Made by a program: the position numbers and the translations under genes. Below are positions 52,006 through 63,591 of a stretch of 64,000 nucleotides of DNA, piece by piece. The notes under the pieces were generated by a model, which was not told the DNA's origin, did no database searches, and saw only the letters and a list, made by a program, of their open reading frames with translations. Origin of the DNA: Sycobia sp. Sy_11 (taxonomy: Eukaryota > Arthropoda > Insecta > Hymenoptera > Epichrysomallidae); NCBI GenBank assembly GCA_018907035.1, contig JACCIC010000175.1, positions 62,001 through 126,000 of the forward strand. Direction: 5' to 3'. Every line of letters begins with the position of its first letter. The stretch's first letter is position 1.

Positions 52006-52345
52006 AATAATTAGGAACGAAAAGATCAGAGACCAGTAGTAAAGTTAAGTATCTTGGGGTCACCTTCGATGCGAAGCTAAGCTTCTGGCCTCACCTACGA
52101 AACGTCACGAATAAGGCGGCAGAAAAGACCAAGGTTCTAAGCAGATGATAGACAACACGAAGGGATCTAGACAGAGCGTACAGAGCAATAACAATACAAC
52201 GACCTTGCTTTACGGGGCGGAAGTGTGTGCCGACGCGACGAATGTGAGAAAACGAGGGAACGCCATGAACAGCGTATAAAAAGTGAGTGCGTTAAGAATC
52301 GCGTGCGCATATCACACTGTGCCTGAGAGCGCGGTTTTCGTGAAG
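52006..52345 (+). pseudogene. Fragment of a third non-LTR reverse transcriptase, opposite strand
   Basis: The plus strand encodes KVKYLGVTFDAKLSFWPHLR then NKAAEKTKVLSR and a stop, and after frameshifts LLYGAEVCAD and SALRIACAYHTVPESA. This is the region just after the polymerase in R1/LOA-like elements. It differs clearly from copies 1 and 2. Confidence 0.7.
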
Positions 52346-53925
52346 GGGTAAAAATTCTAAAAAAATTATTTTTCTTTCCATGTAATTGTAATGTTACAGT
52401 GCTACAAGGCACATGGACTACGGCTAGTACCTTTTATATGTGCGAGAAGACTGTTGTTTTGTACGCCGATGCCGGGTAATTGTGTTCTTGTTTATAATAC
52501 CGTCGATGCTGGGATACTGCATACAAGATGCATGAACAGTAAGAAGAGACTCGCCCAGTCGCCACGTAGTGATCAGATGAATTTCCTCCACTAGTTAGAA
52601 TATGGGGTTCACGTCGCAGTGTCAAAAAAGCAGGTGCGATAGAGTTAGTGCGTGTGTGTACACTAAAAGAGAGAACGAAATGCCCAATCACGTGTGCGAG
52701 TGGTGCGAAAACATTAGACGAAGCATTAACCATCAATTGGATAGATTGGGCAATGATTGTCGTCAATAGCGGTGGAGCATTACTTGAAAATATTGACGTA
52801 CACGGTAATCAGATCACTCGATGGTGTCGACAAGGTGAGAGAGCGTATGCATGAGAGCAAATGAGAAAGCGCCAGCAACAATAAGGACAAGCAGGAAAAA
52901 TTTCATTGTAGATGAGTGTTATCTACGTGACCAGTATATAGAGTTTTGCGATATTGATAACGCGGACACGGAGAACACGAGAGGTCAAGTCGCAAGCACT
53001 AGCGCTAGATGAATGACAAGAAGATCGAGGACGAGAAGAAGTCAATGGTTTTCCCGTCAATGAAGCAAGGTAATAAGTAAGGTCTAGTACTCATCTCTTG
53101 TACCAAGATAATGGTTCTTTACGAAAAGGCATAAGGTATCATCCAATTGGGTGCGTGAAGACCCAAAGATGGAGCCGAATATCAAGTCGCAGTGGCAATC
53201 AATGGAATTTCCGTGACGAATAAAAGTGGTCGAGTCTCCAGGCTTCCATTTTATTCTATATATTTAGAATTTAAGATGTATTTCTCACAGAGGTGTATGT
53301 CGCCTTTGCGACCGTGTCACGCGGGAAAACGCATAGGAAGAACATATCGGCCCAACCACGATTGCGATGATGCATACAAAAAAACACTTTACGCAGCACA
53401 TTCACCTCAAACCAAAACGGGTGGTGGCATCTTTACTCAATCGAGGAACCTGGCCTCCTGGCGACAATCGGCCTTCATTGTCAGCTGCTATAACTCTTAT
53501 GGTTATTTAACTGCTGACTTCTTACTGTTTGTTTACTATATTTTCCTTGTATGGCATCATTAACGTTATACCACAATCGTACGTTAACTTTCGTGTCAAT
53601 GTTTTTCCTTTTATATAATTTCGACTGGATATTGTTATCAATAATTTCAGAATTCGTTCATTTTCTTCCTGATTCTCAATCGCCGATTCACAATGAATTT
53701 ACTGATTCACAGTCCATATTCATCTCATTATTTGCATTTACACTACTAACAAATGTATTCGAACGTTTGGGCTGATCGTTAACTAAGACAGCAGTTAAAC
53801 TATGAGCTTTACACACATTATTGTATTATACAAATTTAATAATTGCTTTGAATATAAAAAATAAAACCAGTAAGAAAATAACTTTAAATTGTGAAAAACT
53901 GTTAATTAGCAACTTACACCCCTGA
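52346..53925. other. Unidentified moderately GC-rich then AT-rich DNA
   Basis: Open frames of 67-123 codons occur (52391, 52648, 53192), but none shows a domain or conserved motif I recognise. It is probably further decayed repeat DNA. Confidence 0.35.
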
Positions 53926-54541
53926 TATAATAAACACTTGAAAAACTATAATGGAACTGCAAATAAAATATAATTGTTAAATGCATCATTACTCCAATTT
54001 TTTAATTGTCGTAATCACCACATGCTAACTGCTTTCTTACCATACATGGAACAAAACTCTAGTAGTCCGTCAGTAGTGTCAGAAACCATTTCATGACGGA
54101 CTGTATAGGTCCATAAAGAAAAAAACTTCAATATAAATTGCACCATTTCCAAAAGTACGTAGTGACAACTCACTATTTTACTTTTGAAACTTATCAATTC
54201 TTCGCAATTTTATTAATCCCTGCCATCATCATTCCGTTACTTGTCGGAAACGAGCTCAACAGGCGAAGAAGTTGTAACGGTTGAATTTCAAAGGTAAAAC
54301 ATGAAATCACTAGTATATAAATTTGGTAGTGGCGCAATTTCTATTGGATCTATAAATGATCACTTGTCTGACGCTACTGGCGTACTATTAAAGCTCTATT
54401 CTGGGTATGACCACAACAGTAAACAGACTAACAAAGCAGTTAGCACACGTAGATCACAATAATAAAAAAATGGGAGTAATAATACATTTAACAATTATGT
54501 TTTATTTGCAGTTCTTTTAAGTTTTTCAAATGTTTATTATA
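53926..54541. mobile_element. MITE-like element with about 110-bp terminal inverted repeats
   Basis: The left arm (53926-54035) and right arm (54433-54541) match in inverse orientation over most positions. Shared words include GAACTGCAAATAAAA, TAATTGTTAAATG and GCTAACTGCTTT. TA dinucleotides flank or begin the arms, so a TA target site is possible. The 0.4-kb centre has a small hairpin (GTCCGTCA/TGACGGAC) and no intact gene. Confidence 0.75.
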
Positions 54542-56171
54542 GTTATTTAGATAATATATTTGTATTTTATATAGACGTTTCATTATAAAACCTCTAAATT
54601 TTTAGATTTAATAAAATGTTGTTGGCATTCAAAAATATAATTTTAAACTATGTTTAATTTAAAAATAAAAGTGCATGATAATATTGTAATTTAATCTTAA
54701 ATAAATGTATAAAATTAAATACAGTTTTTATAAAATTGTTTTTCTGAATATCTTTAAGTAATATATTTAATAAAAAAACTGTACTCTTGACGTTTCTTCA
54801 TTTTAATTAATGCGATAATAAATTTCATTGATTGGATGGTTTTCTTCTTCTATTTGATTTTTTTCACTGATTGTACTACTTGTTGAATCAAAAATAAAAC
54901 TTTCAGTTGCTGCAAAGTTTTGTATAACCATATTTATTACGTATTTGTTATAATAATTTGATACAAAATTACATTAGAGCATTGCGTCAATATACAGTCT
55001 GCCTATAGTAATTATGATATATGGGTCAGTTGTTCTTGCGTACTGGAACTGTATTTCGCGTATAACAACAATTAGTATTGGCCAAAGTTAGCAGTTCAGA
55101 TCTATCCAGTAGACATTGCTTTATTGAAATTCTCCACAGTTCAGCATGCAACAGAAAGAGTAATCAAAAACCAAAGAAGAAACGAAGTAAGAGCGGAGGA
55201 GCAGAGATTTAACTTTCCCCTCTCACCAAGCTCACTACATACTTCTACTCGTTTTCCTTCAAAAATATGTTATTCATCGAGCAGCCTTATATGGTGCCGT
55301 CTCCTTACGATCACTTCTGACATGAAATCCTGCCCTGTAATTTGACACGATTATAATTTACATATGCTATGTTTAAAATCACATCGTAGACGTCCGTCGC
55401 TGATTCGTACCGGTATTTGGAGGCATAAATAGAGCGACGTTATATAACATACAAAAATCTAATTATTCATACCCCTAGTGTTTTTATTTTCGTCAATGCA
55501 CAGGTGCATTTGTTCTGCTTCTTTGAATAAGATTCCCTTATCTATTTCTGTGAACAGGCTTATGGAGGATAGACAGAAGAGTGGAGACTCCGCTAAAATC
55601 GCGTCAAATTGCAAAATTGACCGCAAGCGGGTGAAGGTATGCAGTGAGCGTGAAGAGAGGGAAAGGTTAAGTCTCTGCTCCCCACTCTTGTTTCTTTTCT
55701 TCCCCTCACTCGCTTTGGCTTTTGGCGCAGAACTTTCAAGAGATTTCCAAGAAAGCGACGTCTAGCGAATAGATCTGAACTATCATCTCTGGCTACTGTT
55801 TTATATGCTTTTTCCATGTAAAGCGAATGGAATTTTCACTCCTTCTCTCTACCCTACATATATTCTTGTAACTCCGTTATCTGCCATTTTTTTGTTCTCC
55901 TCTCGGTCGCTAGTATTGTATATTATATTTAATTGGAAAATAAAACGTCAACCGCATATAGGAGGGCGCCACTGTATGAAAGAAAAAACGAGAGTCGTGG
56001 TCATTAAGATTGCACAGTGTGTATATAGGGGTCAATTGTTTTTTTTTATTAAAAAATAAGTGCATATGCTTAAAATAATTATTTAAATCATGTAATATAT
56101 TTTATAATCCCATAGCATATTAAACAACAGAATAATGTAATATAAAATTTTTCGTTACCTACGAAACATTA

Positions 56172-56211
<40 letters not shown>

Positions 56212-56318
56212 TTTTTTTTATTCTTTTTTTACTTTAATTAAATATTACGTCAACGGGTATACTTTCCATGTAAAAAACATGGGATACGTACATTCTGTCA
56301 AGTAAGAGCGTGGTCGTG
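54542..56318. other. Unidentified intergenic DNA
   Basis: It contains the partial SINE copy and (TA)n at about 56177-56210. A 95-codon frame at 55478-55765 shows no family features. Confidence 0.4.
55381..55450 (+). repeat. Partial second copy of the SINE-like repeat (3' part)
   Basis: It shares CCGTCGCTGATT, ACCGGTATTTGGA and GCATAAATAGAGCGACGTT with 34601-34670, with few mismatches. The tRNA-like head is not recognisable upstream. Confidence 0.75.
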
Positions 56319-56322
56319 TTAA

Positions 56323-57941
56323 GGCAGTATTCTACTTTACAACTTTGAAAAAAAATGTTTTCTTTTATATTTTTCGAAAGTAAATATATTCAAGAATGTT
56401 AGCTCAAAATTTTAGAAAGATTCAGTTAGTCTAACTATACTTTTTCACCTTTCGAATGCACTTACCTGAGCGCGCTATTCTGATCCGCCCAGCGCGCGCG
56501 CCGGATAAGCCATCTACCTGGCCTTGTTCACTGCAGCAGCTGTTCCCCTATTGTAAATCAAACGTGCAAGTGTTGCGAAGAAAATTTTAACTCAAAGGAA
56601 AAAAGCTGAGACTGCAAAACTGAAGGAGGGAGAAAAAAAACGAAAAAAGTAGCTACACTAAAGAAAGTTGTGAACAAACCAAAGTCGTGATAAAAAAAGT
56701 GAAGACTGATGATCTAAGTATCAAATTAATGAAGGATTTATCTAAAAACTACAGTCTTGCAATTGAAAGAAATTCAAATTCAGGAGAAGGCATGCGAAAC
56801 GAGATCTGGGTCGACTATTACCACAAAATCTCAACAGACCCAAATCACAGCATACGTACTGTTCAGACAACTGGTGCAATTATAAGAAGGCCGAGGCAAA
56901 CAACGCTTTAAAAAATTATAAACATCGTCTTGTTCTTGCTAGTAACGTACAAGAGGTGCTGAAACCGATCTACGAAGATCTAATAAAAACGGAATTGCTC
57001 GAGAGATGTTTGGGCAGAAACACTCAAAATAACAATGAGTGTTTGAACTCAACAGTTTGGGCTATGGCACCGAAGCATCTCTATAATGGAAAAAATACAC
57101 TATAATTTAAACATCTCTATAATGGAAAAATTCACTAACACTGCCTGCATTGTTAATGAAGCATTCAGCCCACTTTTGAAAATAATGGAAATTATGGGCC
57201 TGAAAATCGGCCAAACCGCCATGCAATTCGCCAATATGCGCGACCAACAGCGCATCGTTCGAGAGAACCGCCGCTCGACTGAGGCTTCTAAGGAGAGCAG
57301 AACTCAAAAAAATCAGGCTAAATTAGATGAAAATACTCGCCTGGAACAAATTCAAGGTATATTGTATGGCCCAGGCATCGCTGATTGAGTGTAAGATAAT
57401 TTTTTCTACGATTTTTCAGTTACAAAAACTTTGAACGCATTTTTCTCAAAACAGCGTTTTCAAGTACCGTGGTCGTGAAAACTAAAAAACTATTGAACCG
57501 ATCCTTATGAAATTTTAAACACATATTCTATATGTTTGTATCAGCCGTCCTAACTACAATTAACTTAAAATTTTAATTCTAACTATATTCTTATTGCAAA
57601 AAAGACTGAAGAAAAGTCTTTTTTTTTCTTTCGTATTTTAGCCACCATTTTGTTGATTTTGCACGTACATAAAATATCCTAGTTAAATCCTTTTCTGGAG
57701 TCATACTGAACATACAACTATTTGATTGACTATTGAGTTGACTTTGAGTTGACTTTGAGTTGACTTTGACCATATTTTACATGTATAGAAAATGTATAAA
57801 ATAAATTTTAAAAAATTTTTTATGTACTTCAAGAGTGTATTCATTAAGCATTTCAAATCCTACATCCATATCTTCAATAGCATTCTCAGAAAAGTTTCAC
57901 AAAAATAGCGTTTTTTCGAGGGTCTAAAGTAGAATACTGCC
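56323..57941 (+). mobile_element. Kolobok-like DNA transposon with terminal inverted repeats, internally deleted
   Basis: The ends are GGCAGTATTCTACTTTA at 56323 and its inverse at 57925-57941. The flanks are TTAA (56319-56322) and CTAA (57942-57945), consistent with a TTAA duplication carrying one change. The element is 1,619 bp and codes for the C-terminal part of a transposase on the plus strand. Confidence 0.75.
56687..57388 (+). pseudogene. C-terminal part of a Mutator-like / Kolobok-type transposase
   Basis: The first frame (56687-56911) has YSLAIERNSNSGEGMRNEIW and YHKISTDPNHS, then shifts by one to YCSDNWCNYKKAEANN, KPIYEDL and ERCLGRNTQNNNECLNSTVW. A short tandem duplication (CATCTCTATAATGG twice, 57076-57125) shifts it again to AFSPLLKIMEIMGLKIG, ending in LYGPGIAD at 57388. 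The order and motifs match the C-terminal half of insect and spider proteins of this family as I recall them. The N-terminal half is absent. Confidence 0.7.
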
Positions 57942-57971
57942 CTAATATAACAAAAATTATTTAATGAAACG

Positions 57972-57975
<4 letters not shown>

Positions 57976-58024
<49 letters not shown>
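57976..58024. repeat. (TA)n microsatellite
   Basis: An uninterrupted run between the Kolobok-like and Tc1-like elements. Confidence 0.95.
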
Positions 58025-58028
<4 letters not shown>

Positions 58029-58308
58029 CATACGCTATACACATTATACACGAACGATTATGCAATTCGGTCACTAATGTGTCCAGTCAATACCGGCATC
58101 GATAATTGCATGGCATCGATCTTGCATGGCATCACAACGATTTCCAGATCTGACAAATTTAGTAAAACAACTGCTTCAAAGTGTTTGTGCGTCTTTCCTT
58201 AAGCTTCTGTTTAATATATGTCCAAAAATTTTCAATAAGGTTTGCATCGGGTAATTGCGACGGCCAATCCAATGTAACAATATCAGATTGAGAACAATAC
58301 AGACTGAG

Positions 58309-58329
58309 AGTCCGTACTCAGTACGGACT
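58309..58329. repeat. 21-bp palindrome inside the Tc1-like relic
   Basis: AGTCCGTACT, one C, then AGTACGGACT: two perfect 10-bp arms. Confidence 0.9.
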
Positions 58330-58499
58330 TTGCTGTGGTGTTTAGGATCGTTGTCCTCCTGCAGAACCCAATCTTCATTTTTTCCGATGAACCATCGTTT
58401 GGCAGATGGCAGTACGTTTTATAGATTTGTATCATTTTCACGGTATTTAGGTTGTCAAATTAATAAATTTTACTAGCGCTTTATACAAATTTAATTTAT

Positions 58500-59260
58500 G
58501 GCTTTAATGGAACAAACAAAAGGTCACTTATATAAAAATTTAAGAGATCTTTTACAACACAATTTTATCGCAGTTACAGTAGAAGTGAGGGCTCAAGTGG
58601 AAGGAACCTCCGCATTCACTCGAACACTCCGTCGCGACCTCAACGTCTTGAGAACGGGGTGAGCCCTTGTCGCCCACGGCAGCCACGCACTGTAAGTCGC
58701 TCGGGAAGTTCCTTAGAGATCCGCTCTGGAGCCGGATTCTCAGCAAGGCCTATGTGCCTTGCCCACACGTACTATACACAGATTGCACACTGCACAAACA
58801 TCCAAATTAACGCTCGCGAGCTTCAAATTTGTAGTCCACAAACAATGTATATAATCATTCACACTGCACACATAAACAATATTTCTAAGGTAGTTCGCCC
58901 CGTAAGCAAAGCGCAAAGCGTAACGAAAGCGTAGCGTACAACGTAAATCACGAGGCGCGCTCAGACAGAACTGTCCTTAAAGGAAGACGAAAAGAAACTA
59001 AAACTGTCTTTTACGCGGATACGTCCATAAATCCTCAAATTGGTGGAGGGAGTTAAAGAACGCGCCAAAAGGGAGTCATGGACCCTTTCTCGACGATGGA
59101 AAAATTTCTCCGCGTTTCCCACCGCCGTATTTATGGTCGGACAATAATACGGAGTTCAGGATCGTGGGAGGCGCATATACGGACCTGATGCCCATATACC
59201 TAGCATTTGCTATTTCGTTTATTACGGTCCTGGCTAAATAGAGAAATCTCGAGGAATGGA
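58500..59260. other. Unidentified GC-richer segment splitting the Tc1-like gene
   Basis: It is not recognisable as Tc1 sequence and has no intact gene. It could be a nested element or solo LTR; its ends were not resolved. Confidence 0.4.
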
Positions 59261-59726
59261 CAGCCGCGCGGAACACCAGATGTTTCCGCGCCTCGAACAG
59301 TCATCATTAAAAATGACATTTTCAAAATCTCTATCAATATTCTCCTGCGCCCAAGCGAGTTGCTTTGTCAGATGTTTTTCAGTCAACAGAGGCTTCTTCA
59401 TTGTGTTGCGCCATTTCAGGTGATGAGTACGAAGATGGGTTCGGATAGTTTCATAGAATATCTAAACCTTTAATTTTGCTTGTCCTTGCCGCAGTGTTAA
59501 AGCAGGATTCCGCGAAAACAGATTCACTATTCTTTCTTCATGTTTTTTGTCCACTTTTCCTATCAGTGAAAACTAAGAATCCGACCGGACTACACGGTTT
59601 CGTTCATTCACTTTTCCTCACAAGGGAGAAAAAGTAAAATTCTGCTTTCTGATTGGTCGGGAAGCGATCATAAGCACTTTTCCTCCCTCTAGACAACTGC
59701 AAAAATCGTATTTTACGCTCCGTGTG

Positions 59727-59989
59727 CGGAAATAGTACATTTATTACTGATGTGGAATAGCTTTATTTACGAAACGAGAGGTTTGCGGCCCGAGGCAAAG
59801 CCGAGGGTTGTAACGAGGTTCGTACTAGGTAAGGACTATATTTTTCCTCATTCTAACCTACAAATCGCACCTTCACCGCTTGATTCCGGTTCTCATCAGG
59901 AAAAATATAGTCCTTATCTAGTACGAAAAGGCTTTTTTACGAACCTCGTTACAACACATACTCGGTAAGAAATGTATTATTTCCACATT
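59727..59989. repeat. Foldback structure with nested inverted repeats
   Basis: The inner left arm (59807-59848) contains GTTGTAACGAGGTTCGTA and AAGGACTATATTTTTCCT. The right side (59898-59954) carries the inverse of both, with an extra insert of about 18 bp. Outer arms near 59727-59746 and 59966-59984 pair (GGAAATAGTACATTT against GGAAATAATACATTT). CATTCTAACCTACAAA also occurs twice in direct orientation. Confidence 0.8.
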
Positions 59990-61188
59990 CTAACCTACAA
60001 ACTCGTTATAATCTTGATTCTCAGTTGTATCAATAAATGCCGTTAACTAAATACATTTTATTGAGTTTAAAAAATTTTTTATTCATATATATTAACAAGA
60101 AATTTGACAAAAACTAAAGTAAATTATTTTCTAATTTAGTTTGCTTCCTTTTAATAAAAGCTTTTTTTACTGTTTAGATCACTCTCTCTAACCTGAAAAC
60201 CAATATATTGGTTCGACGCATGATCAATGTATATGAGATAGCTTTTTTTCCATTCTTTTAAAGAAATCCAAATTACTCTATGTCGATCCTTTTAGAGGTC
60301 AAAATTTTCATATAAATACTCTTGTGATTCATGAAAAGAGATATAGGTGTTTATTTAATCAAATACGAAAATGTTAGAGAAATGTATTCCCATTATATTC
60401 CAATATATCACAAAAAGAATGAAATGAAAGCAAAAAACATGATTTAACATATTTTTGTTTTACTGTACAGTTCGATTATAAACAAGAGTCAAAATTGTTA
60501 ATATGTACATATATATTTATCCCTTTTTCATCTGTCTAGTGCTGCTGAGTGGTGTTATAAAATCATCATGTTCATTTTTCTAATATTTTTACATAAACAA
60601 ACATTATTTTGAGTTTAATGTCTATTTGAATTGTAAGCTTAAATTTAATTTTTTATTAAAAAAAAGAAGTATTCATATTATATTAGTAAATATATAATAT
60701 ATTATATTATATATTATATTAGTGATGATAATTTACAAATCTTAATAAAAGATGAAACGATATCAAATATTTCTGCTCAGTTTATCTTTTTACTGACGAA
60801 ATAATATAAATTTAAATTTATAATTAAATTAATAAATATTGATATATGTATATTCACATATTAAAAAATAGTATTGTTATGTATAAATCATTTATCATAA
60901 TGTAGTTCGTTAAACTTATGCACAATTAAAAAAACAATCTCAAAGCCGGAATATTTATATAAATTTAGAAATACAAATATAATCATCTATTGTAATCATG
61001 TGCAGTATCGACAAAGATCATATTTTCATGTAGATCTTATTTAGATTTAAGAAAAAATTAATCATTTTAAAACCTTGACAGAAAATTATAAATATTTCTT
61101 AAATAACAATGAGTTTAAACCAAATAAAATTCAAAACAGCATAAAGAAATCATAACTGTATTTAGTTCTAGAATTTTTTTGAAAGTTA
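59990..61188. other. AT-rich intergenic DNA
   Basis: No gene is recognised. It includes the 3' flank of Rpp21. Confidence 0.5.
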
Positions 61189-61501
61189 TCAATGTACAGA
61201 ATTCTTCTGATTACTGATCATAACAATATCATCTTTTTTATCAACATCTTTGACACTATCATTTGAAGCACTATTTTCTTTTGATTTAAGAGTATAATCA
61301 AATACTTCTAAAATAGCTTGTGGTTGATCCAACCATAAGTTTTGTTTCAATTTTATTGGTATATTTTTGGATCCTCTACACATGAGACAAATAGTTCTCA
61401 TTATTTTTCTCTTCTTAGATACTAATCGTATTCTAGCAGTCTTTCCAGGAATAAGAGGATTCTGGCATGTTTTACATATTGAACGCTTCAGTTTATGTTC
61501 T
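61189..61501 (-). CDS. Rpp21: Rpp21 exon 4 (zinc ribbon and tail)
   Basis: The acceptor ctttcag lies just before 61501 on the minus strand. The exon begins with the third base of a Leu codon and carries both CxxC pairs and the stop. Confidence 0.9.
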
Positions 61502-62583
61502 CTGAAAGAAAATAAAATTTTGATTAAAATAATGTTTTGAATTTTAACTTTCATTTAAACTAAATTTATATAATAAAATAATTAACGTTCAATTTAATTC
61601 ACATTTTACCAAAATAGTGAAATATGTATCCCCTTGAAATAATTATTTTAATACAATATAAACATAAAAATTTCTAATTTTTTAATAATATATGACCATT
61701 TTATTTAAAACAAACAAATATCTATATCGATGTTACTGCCTGTATCATTTTCTTTCCTACAATTTCATCTTATATAATTCTCATTAAACTTATATTTTAT
61801 AAATTAAATTATTTAAAATCCCTAAAAATCATATATTATTTTAGCATTGGTAACTTGAAGGATTTGAAAGTTAATCATTAAGCTATTATTATTTGAATTT
61901 GATTAGGCTCTTTTCTAAAAAACATAACCAAATATTTAATCAAATAAGATTGTCTAATACATGGTCGAATTCCTTATGTTCTGATTAAAACTTTAAATTG
62001 AAATTATAGTAACTTGAAAACAGGTGTCAAAATATTGTTGAACTTGCTTTTACAGCTTTTAATTAATATAATTTTCAAGTTAAAAAAAATCTAAATATGT
62101 AGGATTTTTTTCATTTATAGCTTAATACTTTATTAATATTTTACTTTTATTGAAAAACTGTTCATAACCTTCAAAAAATAGTTTTCTGTCTTTACTTTTA
62201 TTATATAAATTATAATAAATCTATTTAAACAGTTAAAATCAATATAAATTCTTACAATCTTAATACTGCTTTCTTTGCACATCCTGTTAAAATAGAATTA
62301 TAATACGATGCTAAAAATATATTTTGAGATGAAACCAGCCTACTCGCCTGTAAGACAAATTGCATCAAACTTTTAATTTACTTATAAATATTATTATTTC
62401 TTTTAATTTACCTGGTACAGATAATTCATTCGTTCAAAAACATCTTTGCCTTGACAAAGTTTCTCATGAATAGCTATTAACGAATGTCAACAGAATTATC
62501 ATAGAAATTTCATTAATAAAGCTAAATAGATTTTTATACAATTAGATATATTTTACATTATTATTACCTGAAGACTTTTTCAT
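61189..62583 (-). CDS. Rpp21: Ribonuclease P/MRP protein subunit Rpp21 (four exons)
   Basis: Minus-strand exons 62583-62568, 62449-62412, 62347-62256 and 61501-61189 join to 459 nt, 152 codons plus stop, with phase kept throughout. The N-terminus reads GKDVFERMNYLYQAS, the Rpr2/Rpp21 start helix; human Rpp21 is of similar length (about 154 aa). The zinc ribbon is SICKTC (CxxC), then LIPGKTARIRL, then TICLMC (CxxC), so all four metal ligands are present. LWLDQPQA near the end is another family signature. Family role: a protein subunit of nuclear RNase P (tRNA 5'-leader removal), and of RNase MRP in some species. The C-terminal 40 residues are Ser/Asp/Lys-rich tail. A straight read of the last exon back to 61554 would use an ATG lying in the intron. 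The second exon's acceptor is CAAG rather than the usual pyrimidine-rich CAG, a small uncertainty. Confidence 0.88.
62256..62347 (-). CDS. Rpp21: Rpp21 exon 3
   Basis: The acceptor tcttacag precedes 62347 and the donor gtaaga follows 62256. The 92 nt encode ASRLVSSQN to KKAVLR, matching the second N-terminal helix of the family. It is too short to show up as an open reading frame. Confidence 0.85.
62412..62449 (-). CDS. Rpp21: Rpp21 exon 2 (38-nt micro-exon)
   Basis: The exon encodes KDVFERMNYLYQ, with donor gtaaat. The acceptor is tttgtcaag. The upstream frame hits a TGA without an in-frame ATG, so a separate start exon is needed. Confidence 0.75.
62568..62583 (-). CDS. Rpp21: Rpp21 exon 1 (start exon, 16 coding nt)
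   Basis: ATG AAA AAG TCT TCA G is followed by the donor gtaata, and the single carried G completes the Gly codon with exon 2. It is chosen because it is the nearest upstream ATG that gives the right phase. Confidence 0.65.
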
Positions 62584-62825
62584 TTTAACTTCAAAATTCA
62601 AATACTGTGCACATTTAATACATCAGTGCATAGCCCATAAACTTATATATTAGAACGCGCTCTTCAGAGTGCTGGATACCTCTGACGGACGTCCGAATCA
62701 ATCGCAGCGACTACTAGAGAAAATCATTGCGGGGTTCGCAGAACTAAACAGAATGTTCTGTACTACCGACGTTTCAGGGATGTAGCTTATTTATTATAAT
62801 TTTTGATAAGTGGAGCCAGTATTAT

Positions 62826-62856
<31 letters not shown>

Positions 62857-63231
62857 CCTGTGGGTATGTGTGTGTAGTAATCGTTGCGGTCGAGGTTATC
62901 TAGGTTTGGATTTCAAGCGACAATGAGTCATCATATACCCATGGACACATCCGAATTTGGTATTGACTAATTGGAAGTATATTCAAATTATATAATAGCA
63001 AATCCATTTCTCTACAAATATAGCAAAGAGTGTTTGTGCGTATCGACAAGGTATGACAAATACAAAGTTTTAGTAAAAAATATTTTATCTGCTCGAGAGA
63101 AAAGTTCATTCGCGGCTCCCGAAAACGGATGCACACAGCTCTGACATGTCTTGCACGGAACTAGCCGCATACAAATACATATGTAAAAATCTCATTTAGT
63201 TGCTCGGGAGAATTCAGAATCATTTCCAAAT

Positions 63232-63290
<59 letters not shown>

Positions 63291-63535
63291 CATAGTGGTT
63301 TTTGTTTGGTGAAAATGGAATTGAAATCACAAATTCTAGCAAAATAAACACAATAATGAAAGTTATTTAAATTGATCAGAGAAAGTACGAAAAAGTAAAA
63401 AACATTTCCAAATGAAAGTTGTTCGCGTTTTGCTCTAAAGACTATGTTTTAAATATGTATGCATATATCTACGTGTGTGTATGAGTATGAGTGGCTATGT
63501 GTATGTTTGTATATGTATGTATGCGTATATGTATG

Positions 63536-63591
<56 letters not shown>

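Larger units (their letters stand above)
58060..59554 (-). pseudogene. Tc1-like transposase, split by an insertion of about 0.7 kb
   Basis: The N-terminal piece (59554-59263, minus) encodes VDKKHEERIVNLFSRNPALT, THLRTHHLKWR and NTMKKPLLTEKHL, then the first catalytic Asp in VIFNDDC. The C-terminal piece (58478 to about 58060) encodes RWFIGKNEDWVLQEDNDPKH with the second Asp and WPSQLPDANLIENFW with the Glu. The pieces are about 960 bp apart at the catalytic residues, against about 270 bp expected. Confidence 0.78.

Noticed and set aside
53192..53563. 123-codon plus-strand frame
   Set aside because: No domain, hydrophobic tail of mixed composition, and surrounded by decayed repeats.
62900..63136. 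78-codon minus-strand frame upstream of Rpp21
   Set aside because: No motif and no consistent splice signals; it probably lies in the promoter flank.
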